From NCBI GenBank assembly GCA_040235415.1, contig JBECKR010000334.1, positions 1 through 29,105 on the forward strand: 29,105 nucleotides of DNA. Reading direction: 5' to 3'. The position numbers and the translations under genes are program-made. Of this stretch, positions 1 through 7,237 are shown one piece after another; position 1 is the first letter of the stretch, and every line of letters begins with the position of its first letter. Under the pieces are notes generated by a model. It saw only the letters and a list, made by a program, of their open reading frames with translations. It was not told the origin of the DNA and searched no databases. This DNA comes from JBECKR01 sp040235415. Its GTDB lineage: Bacteria > Acidobacteriota > Polarisedimenticolia > Polarisedimenticolales > Polarisedimenticolaceae.

Positions 1-244
1 GCACGAGCGCGACCGGGCGCGGCCCGCGGCGCGCTCCCGCCTCGGGGGCCTCCTGCGGGACTGGGACCTCGCGGGCTACTATCTGCCGCTCGGCTGGCTG
101 CTGCTGCGCTGGTCGCGCGAGCGCCGCCGTCCGCCGTACGGCTACCGCGGCCTCGACGCCGACGTTCGCCGCGGGCGCGAGGGCCGCTACGTCTGGCACC
201 TCGCGGAGCGGGCGCTGCCGTCCCGCGGCACCGGTCAGGGCTGA
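1..244 (+). CDS. Unknown protein, C-terminal part only (5' end outside window)
   Basis: An open frame with codon phase starting at base 2 runs to a TGA at 242-244, giving about 80 residues. Third codon positions are almost all G or C, as in the real genes nearby. The visible tail is rich in Arg and aromatic residues (YYLPLGWLLLRW, PPYGYRG). I do not recognise a family. It converges on the patatin gene, and the two stop codons overlap within 235-244, so the genes end on each other with no room for a separate terminator. A soluble or membrane-associated protein cannot be distinguished from this fragment. Confidence 0.55.
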   Translation, partial: HERDRARPAARSRLGGLLRDWDLAGYYLPLGWLLLRWSRERRRPPYGYRGLDADVRRGREGRYVWHLAERALPSRGTGQG

Positions 245-1470
245 GTGGGGACCGGGTCGAAGCGACTCGCCAGGATCCGCTCGAGGCGGTCGAGGGCGAA
301 CCCGAGGCGGTCGAGCACCTCGACGTCGCCGGCCACCTCCTCGGGAGGCTCCTCGAGGCCGACGCCGCTCCACAGCCGCCGGGAGCGGTCGCGCAGGACG
401 TCGAGGCGCAGGCGCAGGCCCCGGCGCTCCAAGATCGGGCCGAGCTCCGCGCTCCGCTCCAGCAGGTTCCGGCGCGTGGCGCTCCAGGCGTGCTCGCACA
501 CCGCCCTGCGCTGCGCGAAGCTGAAGATGTTCGTGAAGAACATGCGGTGGTCGCCGGGCCCGGGCTCGAACAGCACGACGTCGGCTCCGGGGTAGCGCGG
601 ACCGTAGGCCGCCAGGCCGACCGTGAGCCGCGAGTGCACGAGCGTACGGAAGGTCTGCACGAGCACCGTCGGAAGCCCCCGCGCGACGAGACCGCGCTCG
701 TCGACGGCGCCGGAGCGCCGGGCGACGTCCGCGTCGAGCGGCACGATCGGGTTGAGGCACAGCACGAGATCGGCGCCCGCGTCGAGCGCCACCGAACCGT
801 GCAGGGTCTTGAGCAACACGCCGTCGACGTAGCTGCGGCCGTCGATCTCGACCGGCGGATACAGCGCCGGGAGCGCGGTCGACGCCTGCACCGCCCGGGA
901 GATCGGTACGTGGTCGAAGCCGGGCTCGCCGAACCGCACGGCGCGGCCGGAGTCGAGGTCGGCCGCCACGACGTAGAGCCGCCGGGAGAGCCGCCGAAAG
1001 TCGTCGGTGCGGTTCTCCCGCGCGAACACGGCCGCGAGGTAGCGACGGATCGGCTCGTTGTCGAACAGTCCGACGGGGAGGGATCGGCCGAGCCGCATCA
1101 TCGACTCGAACAGCGTGAGATCCCCGGGATTCCGGATCCAGCGCGCCACGCCTTCGGCGACGTGCCGCGGCAGCGCGACGGCGCGGCGCGCGAGCTCGCC
1201 GCCCGCGGGCGTGAAGAACGTCTCGGGCCGGAACGGGTGCTCGCCGCGCTCGTCGCGGATCATCCCCCGGATGAGCTGCCGCGGAGAGAGCCCGTTCGCG
1301 AGGCAGGACGCCACGAACGCGCCGGCGCTGACGCCGACGTAGACGTGCAGCGAGCCGAGATCGAGACCGTCGACCGCCTCGTCGAGCGCCTGCAGCGCTC
1401 CGATCTCCCACACCGCGCCCTCGGGGCCTCCGCCCGCGAGCGCGAGCCCGATCCGGCCCGGCATCGTCAC
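235..1470 (-). CDS. Patatin-like phospholipase / lipid hydrolase
   Basis: This 411-residue patatin-family serine hydrolase uses a Ser-Asp dyad to cleave acyl esters. The oxyanion-hole loop GGGPEGAVWEIG is near residues 13-24, the nucleophile elbow GVSAG has Ser48, and the catalytic Asp is in YVDG at Asp216. A distal FFTNIFSFAQRR segment is shared with long bacterial patatins. There is no signal peptide, so it should be cytoplasmic. The start is a GTG at 1470 that shares a GTGA overlap with the stop of the upstream phasin; an ATG two codons later is the alternative. Being translationally coupled to a phasin suggests it acts at polyhydroxyalkanoate granules, either on granule lipid or as an intracellular PHA depolymerase. 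That role is inference; the family assignment is firm. Confidence 0.9.
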   Translation of the reverse strand: MTMPGRIGLALAGGGPEGAVWEIGALQALDEAVDGLDLGSLHVYVGVSAGAFVASCLANGLSPRQLIRGMIRDERGEHPFRPETFFTPAGGELARRAVALPRHVAEGVARWIRNPGDLTLFESMMRLGRSLPVGLFDNEPIRRYLAAVFARENRTDDFRRLSRRLYVVAADLDSGRAVRFGEPGFDHVPISRAVQASTALPALYPPVEIDGRSYVDGVLLKTLHGSVALDAGADLVLCLNPIVPLDADVARRSGAVDERGLVARGLPTVLVQTFRTLVHSRLTVGLAAYGPRYPGADVVLFEPGPGDHRMFFTNIFSFAQRRAVCEHAWSATRRNLLERSAELGPILERRGLRLRLDVLRDRSRRLWSGVGLEEPPEEVAGDVEVLDRLGFALDRLERILASRFDPVPTQP

Positions 1471-1904
1471 GCCCCGGCGGTCTTGCGCGTCGCCTTCTTC
1501 CGGACCGTCGTCTTCTTCGCGACCTTCTTGGCGGCGGGCGCGCCGCCGGCCTTCGCGGCGAGCGCGTCGCTCAGGCGCTCGATGCGCCTCGACAGCTCCG
1601 CGATGTCGTCGCGGGTCGGGATGCCGAGCCGCCCGAGCACGGCGCTGACGCCGTCGTCGACGGTCTCACCGACCTTGCGGGCGACCCGCCCGGCACGGCT
1701 GCGGACGTCTTCGACGGTCCCCCGAACGCGGCTCCCGGCGCGGTCCACCGGCTTGCGCAGGCGCTTCTCGTAGTCCTTTCCGCGATCGACGAGCGAGCGG
1801 AACATCTTCCCGCCCTCCTCCTCGGCCACGGCCAGAGCCCCGAGACCCGCGAGCCAGACCGATTCGGCGCTCGCCTTGACGTCCGACTGCTTCTTGGTAG
1901 CCAT
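1467..1904 (-). CDS. Phasin-family PHA granule-associated protein with Lys/Ala-rich tail
   Basis: A phasin coats polyhydroxyalkanoate inclusions and controls their size and number. The N-terminal half carries VWLAGLGALAVAEEE, nearly identical to the next gene upstream, followed by amphipathic helices rich in Arg and Val and a conserved LGIPTRDDI segment. The last 30 residues (KKVAKKTTVRKKATRKT) form a basic Ala/Lys tail like that of PhaF-type phasins, which bind DNA or nucleoid. That function is by analogy only. I chose the ATG at 1904 over the GTG at 1907 because GGAGG sits 7 bases upstream of it. The length of 145 residues is normal. It is co-oriented with a paralogous phasin and with phaR, and overlaps the patatin gene by 4 bases. 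Confidence 0.85.
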   Translation of the reverse strand: MATKKQSDVKASAESVWLAGLGALAVAEEEGGKMFRSLVDRGKDYEKRLRKPVDRAGSRVRGTVEDVRSRAGRVARKVGETVDDGVSAVLGRLGIPTRDDIAELSRRIERLSDALAAKAGGAPAAKKVAKKTTVRKKATRKTAGA

Positions 1905-2022
1905 CACTGTTCCTCCCGGGACGAAGCCCGTCGGGGGACGCCCCTCGCTCGCCGCTCCCGTTGATCGATCTCGGTCGCGTCGCGCGGCGGGCGCAGGACG
2001 TCCCCCTCCGGATGCGTCGCGC

Positions 2023-2397
2023 TCAGCGCGCCTCGGCGAGCGCGTCGACCTTCTGCGTCAGCTCTTCGACCCGATCGATCAAGGTGCGGATCTCGTCGCG
2101 GCTCGGAACGCCCGTGCGGCGCAGCACGCCCGAGACCGTGCCCTGGACGCGCTCCCCGACCGTCTTGCCGACGTCCTTGGCCGTCCCGGTCGCCTTGTCG
2201 AAGTACTTCGAGACGAGGTTCTTCTCGCTCTTCTCGAACGTCTCGCCGCGGGCGACGAGCCGGTCGAACATGCCGCGGCTCTCCTCCTCGGCGACGGCGA
2301 CCGCGCCGAGTCCGACGAGCCAGACGTTCCGGCCGACGTTGTACAGGTTGTCGGCCATCTTCTTGGCGTTGTCCGTGATGAAGTCGTTTCTGGCCAT
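2023..2397 (-). CDS. Phasin-family PHA granule-associated protein
   Basis: This is a second phasin of 124 residues, paralogous to its downstream neighbour: VWLVGLGAVAVAEEE and GVPSRDEIRTLIDRVEEL match position for position. It lacks the basic C-terminal tail and ends in a short predicted coiled coil (RVEELTQKVDALAEA). The start at ATG 2397 is supported by an AGGAGAGG ribosome-binding site 6-7 bases upstream; a longer frame to 2448 would overlap phaR and has no such site. The expected location is the granule surface in the cytoplasm. The tandem pair looks like a local duplication in which one copy gained or kept a Lys-rich tail. Confidence 0.85.
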   Translation of the reverse strand: MARNDFITDNAKKMADNLYNVGRNVWLVGLGAVAVAEEESRGMFDRLVARGETFEKSEKNLVSKYFDKATGTAKDVGKTVGERVQGTVSGVLRRTGVPSRDEIRTLIDRVEELTQKVDALAEAR

Positions 2398-2444
2398 CTC
2401 GTTCCTCTCCTTGACCCGCCTCGGCGGCGGATGGTCGTTCGGGT

Positions 2445-2936
2445 TCAACCGCGGTCCTCGCTCGAGGTCGCGGCGGCGTCCGGTTCGGTTTCGGCCTGCC
2501 GCTCGGCGGCGGGCTTGCGGGGCCCTGTGACGCGCTCGAGCCGGGCGAGCGAGTCCTCGAGCTCCTCGAGCCGCTTGCGCAACAGCGCGGTCTCCTCCCG
2601 GACCTCGCGGACCGGGCCGAGCCGGTCGACCGAGGCCTGCAGCAGGCGGTCGACGCCGCTCTGGAGCTGCCCGACGCCCGTCGAGACGAGCTCGCCGCCG
2701 CGCCGGATCAGCATGTGGAGGATCTCGCTCGGGGGGAACGACGTCCCGCGCTTGCCCTCGTCCAGGATCACCTGGGTCAGGGTCTGGGCGGTGACGTCCT
2801 CGGAGCTGTCGTTGTCGACGACCCGGATCTCCTGCCCGGCGCGCACCCAGCGCCCGATCTCCTCAAGGGAGACGTAGCGGCTCTCCTCGGTGTCGTAGAG
2901 CTTCCGGCTTCCGTAGCGCTTGATCAATCGAATCAC
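2445..2936 (-). CDS. phaR: PhaR-type polyhydroxyalkanoate synthesis regulator
   Basis: The N-terminus after a GTG start reads IRLIKRYGSRKLYDTEES, the hallmark of the PHB/PHA accumulation regulator DNA-binding domain, followed by VVDNDSSEDVTAQTLTQVI. The C-terminal 40 residues form a Glu/Leu/Arg coiled coil. Family members bind both DNA and PHA granules: they repress phasin genes and are titrated off DNA as granules form. I place the start at GTG 2936 because family proteins begin at this point and a GAGGAG site lies 7 bases upstream; an ATG at 2963 would add nine basic residues and lacks a site. It is the first gene of an operon with two phasins and a patatin. The promoter contains inverted repeats suited to autoregulation. 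No PHA synthase lies in this window. Confidence 0.88.
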   Translation of the reverse strand: MIRLIKRYGSRKLYDTEESRYVSLEEIGRWVRAGQEIRVVDNDSSEDVTAQTLTQVILDEGKRGTSFPPSEILHMLIRRGGELVSTGVGQLQSGVDRLLQASVDRLGPVREVREETALLRKRLEELEDSLARLERVTGPRKPAAERQAETEPDAAATSSEDRG

Positions 2937-2962
2937 GGCGCTTCTCCTCGTCCTCGTCCGCA

Positions 2963-2979
2963 TTGCCGCAGCGCGGCAA
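2963..2979. promoter_or_regulatory. Inverted repeat TTGCCGC-N3-GCGGCAA, candidate PhaR operator (downstream site)
   Basis: A perfect 7-bp inverted repeat with a 3-base spacer lies between the -10 box and the phaR start, where a bound repressor would block transcription. The TTGCCGC half-site recurs in the upstream repeat. The link to PhaR is inference from position and repetition. Confidence 0.55.
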
Positions 2980-2990
2980 GGACTGGCGTA

Positions 2991-3019
2991 GTTATAACGC
3001 GGCGCGGCAAAATTGTCCA
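2991..3019 (-). promoter_or_regulatory. Sigma70-type promoter of the phaR-phasin-patatin operon
   Basis: Read on the minus strand, TGGACA (3014-3019) and TATAAC (2991-2996) each match the consensus at five of six positions and are separated by exactly 17 bases. The tract is conspicuously AT-rich for this window. Transcription would start near 2983-2985, within the phaR leader. Confidence 0.65.
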
Positions 3020-3031
3020 GGCTTTTGCCGC
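3004..3031. promoter_or_regulatory. Inverted repeat GCGGCAAAA-N10-TTTTGCCGC over the -35 box, candidate operator
   Basis: Perfect 9-bp arms at 3004-3012 and 3023-3031 flank a 10-base centre that holds the -35 hexamer. The arms contain the same TTGCCGC element as the repeat at 2963-2979. A further half-like TTGCGAC follows at 3033-3039. Confidence 0.55.
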
Positions 3032-3082
3032 ATTGCGACACAAAAAACTATAACACACTGTCCTGAGGCAACTTAGGGCCGC

Positions 3083-4129
3083 TCAGACCCCGCGGTGGAC
3101 CCGTTCGCCGAGTGCGGCGAGCGTCCCGAGGTCGACCGGCGCGTCCGGGAGCATCGGCAGATCGAGCACCTCGTACTCCGGGAGGAGACCGCGGAGCCTG
3201 GCGACGCCGGCGGCGTCGCGCTCGCCCAGCCACCGGAGCACGTCGGCCGCGCGCTCGGCGGCGGCGCTCGTCGCGGGCTCGGCGTCGAGCCGCGGATGGA
3301 CGCGATTGACGATCACGGGTCCGAGACGGTACCCCGACTCGATCAGCCTGCGGGCGAAGAACATCGTGTCCGCGACACGCTCCTCGCCCGGCCCGGAAAC
3401 CAGCACGAAACGGGTCTCCTCCGACGCCAGCAGGCGGTGGACCTCGAGGGCGCGGGAGCGGAATCCGTCGAACAGCGGACCGAACGCCTGGAAGAACTCC
3501 GCCATGTCCCGCAGCAGCTCGAGACCGACGAGGCGGTCGAGAAGCGCCTCGAGGCCGCGCCCGAGCAGTCCGAAGCGGGAGGCCCCTCGAAGATGGCCGC
3601 GCTCGTCGAACCAGGGCTTGAGCGCGATGCGGAGCGCGCCGCTGTCGAGAAACGAGACGATGCGGGTCGGCGCCTCGAGGAAGTCGAGCGCCTGGCGGGT
3701 GGGCGGCGTGTCGAGCACCACCCGGCGGTACCGCCCGGCGGTGTGGACCTCGTAGAGCCGCTCGACCGCCATGTACTCGAGTATCCCGGCCAGGTTGCCG
3801 GCGAGATGGTCGTAGTAGCGGTTCTCGAGAATCCGCCGGCGCGCGCTTTCGTCGGGGGCGTAGCGCTCGACGAGCCGGTCGAACGTCCTTCGGGCGTCGA
3901 GCAGGCTCGCGTCGAGGCGTCCCGGCGCGCCGCACTCGACCGGCACCTCGCGGTCGCGCGCGTCGTCCCCGACGCCGAGCGCGTCCTTGAGACGCAGCGA
4001 CGGGTCGAACGTCATGACGAGGGTGTCGTCCCCGCGTTCGGCGGACGTCAGGGCGAGCGCCGCGGCCAGCGTCGTCTTCCCGACTCCGCCGGAGCCGACC
4101 ACGATGACGAGCGGCGCGCTCAGCTCCAC
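3083..4129 (-). CDS. ArsA-family P-loop ATPase lacking the signature lysine
   Basis: This 348-residue member of the ArsA/Get3 branch of SIMIBI ATPases has its Walker A at residues 12-20, GSGGVGKTT. The first-position signature lysine that defines the deviant Walker A (GKGGVGKT) is Ser13 here. Switch-II-like VVLDTPPTRQALDFLE follows, then a long helical region (LLDRLVGLELLRDMAEF) and the ArsA-type NRVHP segment. No metal-binding Cys cluster typical of arsenite pumps is visible, so arsenite transport is unlikely. The start is GTG 4129, in the first in-frame position where the P-loop domain begins; it overlaps the upstream ATPase by 10 bases. It probably forms a pair with that protein. The client is unknown. 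Confidence 0.85.
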   Translation of the reverse strand: MELSAPLVIVVGSGGVGKTTLAAALALTSAERGDDTLVMTFDPSLRLKDALGVGDDARDREVPVECGAPGRLDASLLDARRTFDRLVERYAPDESARRRILENRYYDHLAGNLAGILEYMAVERLYEVHTAGRYRRVVLDTPPTRQALDFLEAPTRIVSFLDSGALRIALKPWFDERGHLRGASRFGLLGRGLEALLDRLVGLELLRDMAEFFQAFGPLFDGFRSRALEVHRLLASEETRFVLVSGPGEERVADTMFFARRLIESGYRLGPVIVNRVHPRLDAEPATSAAAERAADVLRWLGERDAAGVARLRGLLPEYEVLDLPMLPDAPVDLGTLAALGERVHRGV

Positions 4130-5040
4130 GACGGTTCCCCCGGCAGCGACGTCAGCACCGCCTCGAGGCGGGGACCGAGCTCGGCGACGAGCTCCGGCCC
4201 GCGCTCGACCGGCACGAACGGCAGCTCGATCAGCGGGCCTCGCCAAGCCGCCTGCAGTCGCGCGAGCTCGCGGTCGTTGACCTCGCGACGCCGGCGCCAC
4301 AACGCGAGCGCTTCGTCGGCCGGAGCGTCGCCGGCATCCGCGCCGAGGTCGGGGTAGACCTGATTCGCGACCAGGAGCTCAGGACCGCGGCCGAGCCGGT
4401 CGCGCATCGCGGCCAGGGTCTCGACCGCCTCCTGGGCCGGCATCTCCTCGGCCGTGGTCACGACCGCCACACCGCACGCGCGGCGGTCGGCGACGAATTC
4501 GGCGAGCTCCTGCCCCATGCGGCCAAACGGCCCGTCGCGGATGACTTCCGAGACGAGCTTCGGAGCGGCGAGCAGCGACACGCCGTGGCCGGTGGCCGGG
4601 GCGTCGAGCAGCACGACGTCGACCTCGGCGTCGATCGAGGACGCTTGGCCCCGGACGACCCGCAGGGCGTGGCCGAGCACCGCCATCTCCTTGAGGCCGG
4701 GCGCTCCCTCGGTGAAGTGGCGATACACCGGGCTCGCGACGACGCGATCCGACAGCCAGTCGAGCTTGAGGTGCCGGCGGACCTCGTGCTCCAGCACCGC
4801 GGCGGGGCGGAGATTCTGGACGCGGAGGCGCTCGCCGGCGACGACGACGTCCCCACCCGAGGGCGCGATCCCGAGTAGCTGGTACAGGCTCTCGCGCGGA
4901 TCGACGTCGAGCAGGAGCACGCGGCGGCCGCGCGACGCCAGGATCCGTCCCAGCGCCGCGGTCAGCACGCTCTTGCCGGTGCCGCCCTTTCCGGTCACCG
5001 CGACGAGGCTGCGGCGGGCGAGGGTCTCGAGCAGACTCAT
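4120..5040 (-). CDS. ArsA/MinD-like P-loop ATPase with intact signature lysine
   Basis: This is a 306-residue SIMIBI ATPase. Walker A at residues 17-24, GKGGTGKS, includes the signature Lys18, which in this class reaches across the dimer to the partner's nucleotide. LLLDVDPRESLYQLLG (A' motif) and VVLLDAPATGHGVSLL (switch II) follow. ATG 5040 is preceded by GGGAG. It overlaps the second ATPase by 10 bases, so the two are co-translated and probably interact. No Get3-like tail-anchor groove or arsenite Cys residues can be identified by eye. Related tandem pairs are usually annotated as anion-transporting ATPases without a proven function. Confidence 0.85.
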   Translation of the reverse strand: MSLLETLARRSLVAVTGKGGTGKSVLTAALGRILASRGRRVLLLDVDPRESLYQLLGIAPSGGDVVVAGERLRVQNLRPAAVLEHEVRRHLKLDWLSDRVVASPVYRHFTEGAPGLKEMAVLGHALRVVRGQASSIDAEVDVVLLDAPATGHGVSLLAAPKLVSEVIRDGPFGRMGQELAEFVADRRACGVAVVTTAEEMPAQEAVETLAAMRDRLGRGPELLVANQVYPDLGADAGDAPADEALALWRRRREVNDRELARLQAAWRGPLIELPFVPVERGPELVAELGPRLEAVLTSLPGEPSWS

Positions 5041-5152
5041 GGAAGCTCCCGGCGCGGTCGTCGGCACCGCGATCCTGACACCTCGGCGTCGGCCCGGCAA
5101 GGCGCCGGTGCTACCCTCCTTTGCCGACCGTGCGGCTGGAGGAAGCGACGCC

Positions 5153-5842
5153 GTGGCCGATCGATCCGTGCTCCGGGAGCCGACCCGACCCCCGAAGGAG
5201 CGCATTCCGCTCCCCGGCGACCAGTCCCTCGGCGAGGAGATCGCGAACGCCGTCACCCACGGCATCGGCGCCGGGCTCGCGATCGCGGGGCTCGTCGTGC
5301 TGGTCGTCCTGGCCGCGCGACGGGGCGACCCCTGGCGGATCGTCGGGTTCAGCGTGTACGGCGCGACCCTGATCCTGCTCTACCTCGTGTCGACCCTGTA
5401 CCACGGGTTCACCCATGCCGGCACGAAGCGGCTGTTCCGACTGCTCGACCACGCCGCGATCTTCCTCCTGATCGCCGGGACCTACACGCCGGTCGTGCTG
5501 ATCGTGATGCGCGGGGCCTGGGGATGGACGCTGTTCGGGGCGATCTGGGCGCTCGCGATCTCGGGCGTGCTGTTCAAGGTCCTCGCGATCGGGCGGCTCG
5601 AGTGGCTCGCGATCGCGATGTACGTCGCGATGGGCTGGCTGGCGGTCGCGGCGATCCGCCCGATGCTGCGGGTCGTTCCGCCCGGGCTTCTGCTATGGCT
5701 CCTGATCGGGGGGGCGTCGTACACCCTCGGGCTCGTGTTCTACGGCCTGAAGCGGGTGCCTTTCTCGCACGCGGTGTGGCACCTCTTCGTGCTCGGCGGG
5801 AGCGTCTGCCACTTCATCGGGCTCCTGCGCTACGCGGTCTAG
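5153..5842 (+). CDS. Hemolysin III / PAQR-family seven-helix membrane protein
   Basis: The 229-residue integral membrane protein has about seven hydrophobic helices. It carries the family motifs EIANAVTHGIGA, STLYHGF, LLDHAAIFLLIAGTYTP and, near the end, FSHAVWHLFVLGGSVCHF. The His residues of these motifs form the zinc site shared with adiponectin-receptor-type (PAQR) hydrolases. Bacterial members are named for haemolysin III, but their physiological substrate, probably a membrane lipid, is not settled. I place the start at GTG 5153, after GGAGG and just before the cytoplasmic leader; the open frame extends further upstream but that part overlaps the ATPase gene on the other strand. It is transcribed divergently from the ATPase pair. 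Confidence 0.9.
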   Translation: MADRSVLREPTRPPKERIPLPGDQSLGEEIANAVTHGIGAGLAIAGLVVLVVLAARRGDPWRIVGFSVYGATLILLYLVSTLYHGFTHAGTKRLFRLLDHAAIFLLIAGTYTPVVLIVMRGAWGWTLFGAIWALAISGVLFKVLAIGRLEWLAIAMYVAMGWLAVAAIRPMLRVVPPGLLLWLLIGGASYTLGLVFYGLKRVPFSHAVWHLFVLGGSVCHFIGLLRYAV

Positions 5843-6059
5843 GAAGCCCGGGGCCGGCGGGGACCCCTTCCTCCCACCCGAAGGTCGACTTCGGCTACCA
5901 TGGACCCCGTCGAGAACGGGTCCACCACGCCGCCCTCGCCGACGGGCCGCGGGGCCTCGAACCGCACGATCCACGCCCCGACCCGCCGGTCGGTGACGGT
6001 CCGCGACGGCGATCGCGAGATCCGCCGCGCGTGCGTGCGATCCGTCGAGGAGGACACCC
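5843..6059. other. Leader region upstream of baeRF3 gene; possible small ORF 5900-6079
   Basis: The 217 bases hold no recognisable gene. A 59-codon plus-strand frame (ATG 5900, stop 6077-6079) overlaps the start of the next gene; its product ends in DGDREIRRACVRSVEEDT. Its third positions are almost all G/C, but a minus-strand frame (GTG 6057 to 5839) shares the same third positions, so composition cannot choose between them. Neither has a convincing ribosome-binding site. A stem-loop GGACCC-N10-GGGTCC lies at 5902-5923. Either frame, or neither, may be real. Confidence 0.3.
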
Positions 6060-7214
6060 ATGAAGCTGTTCTCGCGTGACGACCTGCTGGCGCTGCTCCG
6101 CGTCGAACGGGGTCCGTGCGTGTCGATCTATCTCCCGACCGAGATCGCCGGGAAGGAGACCCTGCAAAACCCGATCCGCTTCAAGAACCTTCTGCGCAAG
6201 GCGGAAACCGTGCTCGGGGAGCGCGGCATGCGGGCGGCGGAGATCTCGGAGCTGGTGCGGCCCGCGACCGCGCTCGTGGACGAGTTTCCGTTCTGGCAGC
6301 AGCAGCGCCGTGGACTCGGCGTGTTCGTCGCGCCCGGGACGTTCCGGTTCTACCGTGTGCCGCTGGTGTTTCCGGAGCTCGCGATGGTCGGCGAGCGGTT
6401 CTATCTCAAGCCGATGGTGCGCCTGCTGGCGGGAGACGGGCGGTTCCGGATCCTGGCGCTGCAGCGCGACCGGATACGGGCGTACGACAGTACGCGGCAT
6501 ACGATCGACGAGATCGAGCCGCCCGACGTGCCGCTCCGGCTCGAGGAGGTCGTCGGGCGCGACATCGAGCAGCCGTCGCTGCAGCGCTCCGCCGGCGGCG
6601 GCATGGCTCAGGGGCGCGGCGCCGGCCCGTTCCCGGTGCACGCCGGCGAGGACGACGCGAAGGACGAGACGCGGCGTTTCTACCAGGCGGCGGACCGCGG
6701 TCTGAGGCGCGCGTTCGCGGACGATCCGGTTCCGGTCGTCGCGGTCGGAGGCGAGCATCTCGTTCCGATCTGGCGCGAGGTCAACTCCTTGCCGAGCCTC
6801 GTCGAGGAGGAGGTCCGCGTCAATCCCGCCGCGCTGTCCGACGACGACCTGCGCGACGCCGCCTGGGCCGTCGTGGCCCCGCTGTTCGACCGCGACCTGC
6901 GGCTCGCGGAAGAGCGCTTCGCCGGGCTCCACGGCACCGGCCGGGCGTCGAGCGAGACGGGCGCGATCGTGCCGGCCTCGACCGACGGTCGCGTCGACGT
7001 GTTGTTCATTCCGCGGGGCCGCAGGCTGTGGGGTCGCTACCACGCGGTCGAGCGGCGCGTCGAGATCGCCGACGGCAGCAACGGACACGGCGGCTTCGAC
7101 CTGCTCGACTTTTCCGCGGTGCAGACTCTGCTCCACGCCGGACGGGTGTTCGTGGTCGAGCCCGAGCGGCTCCCTGCCGAGGGCTGCGACATGGCGGCGG
7201 TGTTCCGGTTCTGA
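6060..7214 (+). CDS. baeRF3-type release-factor-like protein
   Basis: This 384-residue protein resembles bacterial archaeo-eukaryotic release factor (baeRF) family 3. The N-terminus has the characteristic PCVSIYLPTEIAG and NPIRFKNLLRKAE, followed by PFWQQQRRGLGVFVAPG, RFYRVPL and the GERFYLKPM and GRFRILALQRDRIRAYD strands. The C-terminal domain contains PVVAVGGEHLVPIWREV and a DVLFIPRGRRLWG segment. Baerf proteins are homologues of eRF1/Pelota, thought from comparative genomics to act on ribosomes or tRNA during stress or conflict; biochemical data are sparse. No GGQ catalytic loop is seen. ATG 6060 follows GAGGAGG by 6 bases. A HiPIP-like gene starts 23 bases downstream, so the two are probably co-transcribed. 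Confidence 0.8.
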   Translation: MKLFSRDDLLALLRVERGPCVSIYLPTEIAGKETLQNPIRFKNLLRKAETVLGERGMRAAEISELVRPATALVDEFPFWQQQRRGLGVFVAPGTFRFYRVPLVFPELAMVGERFYLKPMVRLLAGDGRFRILALQRDRIRAYDSTRHTIDEIEPPDVPLRLEEVVGRDIEQPSLQRSAGGGMAQGRGAGPFPVHAGEDDAKDETRRFYQAADRGLRRAFADDPVPVVAVGGEHLVPIWREVNSLPSLVEEEVRVNPAALSDDDLRDAAWAVVAPLFDRDLRLAEERFAGLHGTGRASSETGAIVPASTDGRVDVLFIPRGRRLWGRYHAVERRVEIADGSNGHGGFDLLDFSAVQTLLHAGRVFVVEPERLPAEGCDMAAVFRF

Positions 7215-7237
7215 TCGATCGAAGGAGGATCACGAGG

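Noticed and set aside
3027..3055. Possible plus-strand promoter TTGCCG-18 bp-TATAAC
   Set aside because: The -35 match is poor and overlaps the operator arm; no plus-strand gene follows, only the convergent ends of the ATPase gene.
3064..3077. CCTGAG/CTTAGG hairpin near a T-rich tract as a terminator for the ATPase pair
   Set aside because: The stem has a mismatch and the T run begins well after it on the minus strand, so it is too weak to call.
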